A stretch of DNA of 6,953 nt, taken from Thermoguttaceae bacterium (GTDB taxonomy: Bacteria; Planctomycetota; Planctomycetia; Pirellulales; Thermoguttaceae). Below are positions 5,888 to 6,953 of the stretch, piece by piece (the first letter of the stretch is position 1; the number at the start of each line of letters is the position of its first letter). Made by a program: the position numbers and the translations under genes. The stretch covers positions 1 through 6,953 of the forward strand of contig JANLFZ010000333.1 in the NCBI GenBank assembly GCA_024653385.1, read 5' to 3'. The notes beneath the pieces are model-generated. The model did not search any database. It worked only from the letters and a program-made list of their open reading frames with translations, and was not told where the DNA came from.

Positions 5888-6953
5888 TCACCACAGCCAC
5901 CAATACGCCCCGACCGTCGCCGCGGCCAGCGCCGCCAGGTGGAGCCGCCAGTCCCTCCATCCCCGGAAGGGTTCGGCCAGATCGGCCAGGCGCGCGGTGG
6001 TTCGTTCGAGCTTCTCGGGCGGCGAGGGCGGGGTTGCCCAGGACACGCCGAAAAGCACCCCGACCACGATCAACGTTCCCCACAATCCGCGGTAGGTGTA
6101 GTTGAATGTCAGGGTGTGATAGAGGAAGGGGAACGCCTTTTGGCCCGCCTCGGGACCCACGAACGTCACCAGGAAGGCGTCGGCCATGTACAAGGTCGAG
6201 ATCGCCGCGCCGATCAACACCGAGGCTGCCGCCCCGGTAAAGTTCACGCGCCGGCTGAGGATGCCGAACACGATTGCCGGCGTGATCGGCATCACGAGAT
6301 AGATCGACGTGCTCTGAAGGTATTCGTAGAGCCCCTTGGGCGTGCGGTACACGAAGTACGCGGCGCCGATTCCCAAGAGCGTCCCGGCGACGATCGCCGC
6401 CCGTCCCCAGACCACTTGGGCATGTTCCGACGTTGCCGGACGGAAGCGGACCAAGAAGTCGCGCACCGACATCGTCGAGATCGAGTTGAGCATCGCCAAC
6501 AGCGACGAGATCATCGCCGCCAAGAGCGCCGCCAGCACCAGTCCGCGCACCCCCTCGGGGCAAAGCCGGTTCAGCAGCAGCACGAAGGTGTCTTTCGATT
6601 CGGCATCGCTCAACCCGGGGTAGACCGCGTAGGCGATCACGCCCGGCAACGCGAAAAGGAACACCGGGGTGAGCTTGAGAAGCACGGCGAACATCGCGCC
6701 CCAGCGGGCCTGGTCGAGATCGCGGGCGCCGAGGGCCCGCTGCACGTTGACCTGGTCGATGCCCCAGTAGAAGATGCCGCCGTAGACCGCCCCGGCGAGG
6801 ATGCCCCAGAACGGATAGGCGGGGTCGTCGTAGGGGCCGGCGATGTGCATGCGGTCGGGCACGGCCGCCGCCAACCCGCTGAATCCGCCCACTTGCGAGA
6901 GCCCGACGAGGGTCATCACCGCGATCATCATCGTCGGCGCCGCGGTGATGACC
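5888..6953 (-). CDS. Sodium:solute symporter (SSS family, SGLT-like), 3' part only
   Basis: The last 354 residues are present; the reading frame is open to the window edge, so the N-terminal part (roughly the first third of a usual 500-600 residue protein) is missing. The product should be an inner-membrane carrier using a sodium gradient to import a solute. About nine hydrophobic segments are visible. The motif D-Q-V-N-V-Q-R-A-L-G-A (66-76 of the fragment), followed by a K-L-T-P-V-F segment (93-98), matches the family's D-Q-x-x-V-Q-R sugar-symporter region. N-S-I-S-T (156-160) lies in the helix that carries sodium-site Ser/Thr residues in characterised members. The resemblance to sugar symporters is clear, but the substrate cannot be told from this fragment. 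The gene precedes thiC on the same strand, but a separate promoter for thiC sits between them, so a shared function is not implied. Confidence 0.9.
   Translation of the reverse strand, partial: VITAAPTMMIAVMTLVGLSQVGGFSGLAAAVPDRMHIAGPYDDPAYPFWGILAGAVYGGIFYWGIDQVNVQRALGARDLDQARWGAMFAVLLKLTPVFLFALPGVIAYAVYPGLSDAESKDTFVLLLNRLCPEGVRGLVLAALLAAMISSLLAMLNSISTMSVRDFLVRFRPATSEHAQVVWGRAAIVAGTLLGIGAAYFVYRTPKGLYEYLQSTSIYLVMPITPAIVFGILSRRVNFTGAAASVLIGAAISTLYMADAFLVTFVGPEAGQKAFPFLYHTLTFNYTYRGLWGTLIVVGVLFGVSWATPPSPPEKLERTTARLADLAEPFRGWRDWRLHLAALAAATVGAYWWLW

Overview
The window is GC-rich, densely coded bacterial chromosome, most likely from a planctomycete (Pirellulales-like). This assignment is an inference. 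It rests on two large secreted proteins of a style I associate with that phylum, on the strong third-position GC bias, and on weak or absent Shine-Dalgarno sites before some genes. There is no rRNA, tRNA, CRISPR array, transposase or phage gene.

Layout. Positions 1-141 are a short leader. It is followed by two plus-strand genes for exported proteins, about 81 bases apart: (1) 142-2241, a 699-residue protein with a helical N-terminal half and a C-terminal half made of twelve copies of a roughly 27-residue repeat of the form G-x-G-h-h-h-D-x-x-G-[DN]-D-x-Y; (2) 2323-3489, a 388-residue exported protein of unknown function with a Cys-rich patch and a helical C-terminal half. Positions 3490-3589, between converging genes, hold two palindromes that look like a bidirectional terminator or a small interspersed repeat. 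The remainder, 3590-6953, is coded on the minus strand. In transcription order it holds the 3' part of an SGLT-like sodium:solute symporter gene that runs off the window edge, then thiC (thiamine pyrimidine synthase), then birA (biotin-protein ligase without the DNA-binding domain).

How the genes relate. thiC and birA are 51 bases apart and are probably co-transcribed, a small cofactor cluster. The gap before thiC holds a good sigma70-like promoter and a short leader with a GC hairpin, but no recognisable TPP riboswitch, so thiC appears independent of the symporter gene and unconventionally controlled. The two plus-strand genes are probably one transcript whose products act outside the cytoplasm; what they do is unknown. 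The most novel item is the 27-residue repeat protein. The remaining genes are recognisable housekeeping or transport genes.
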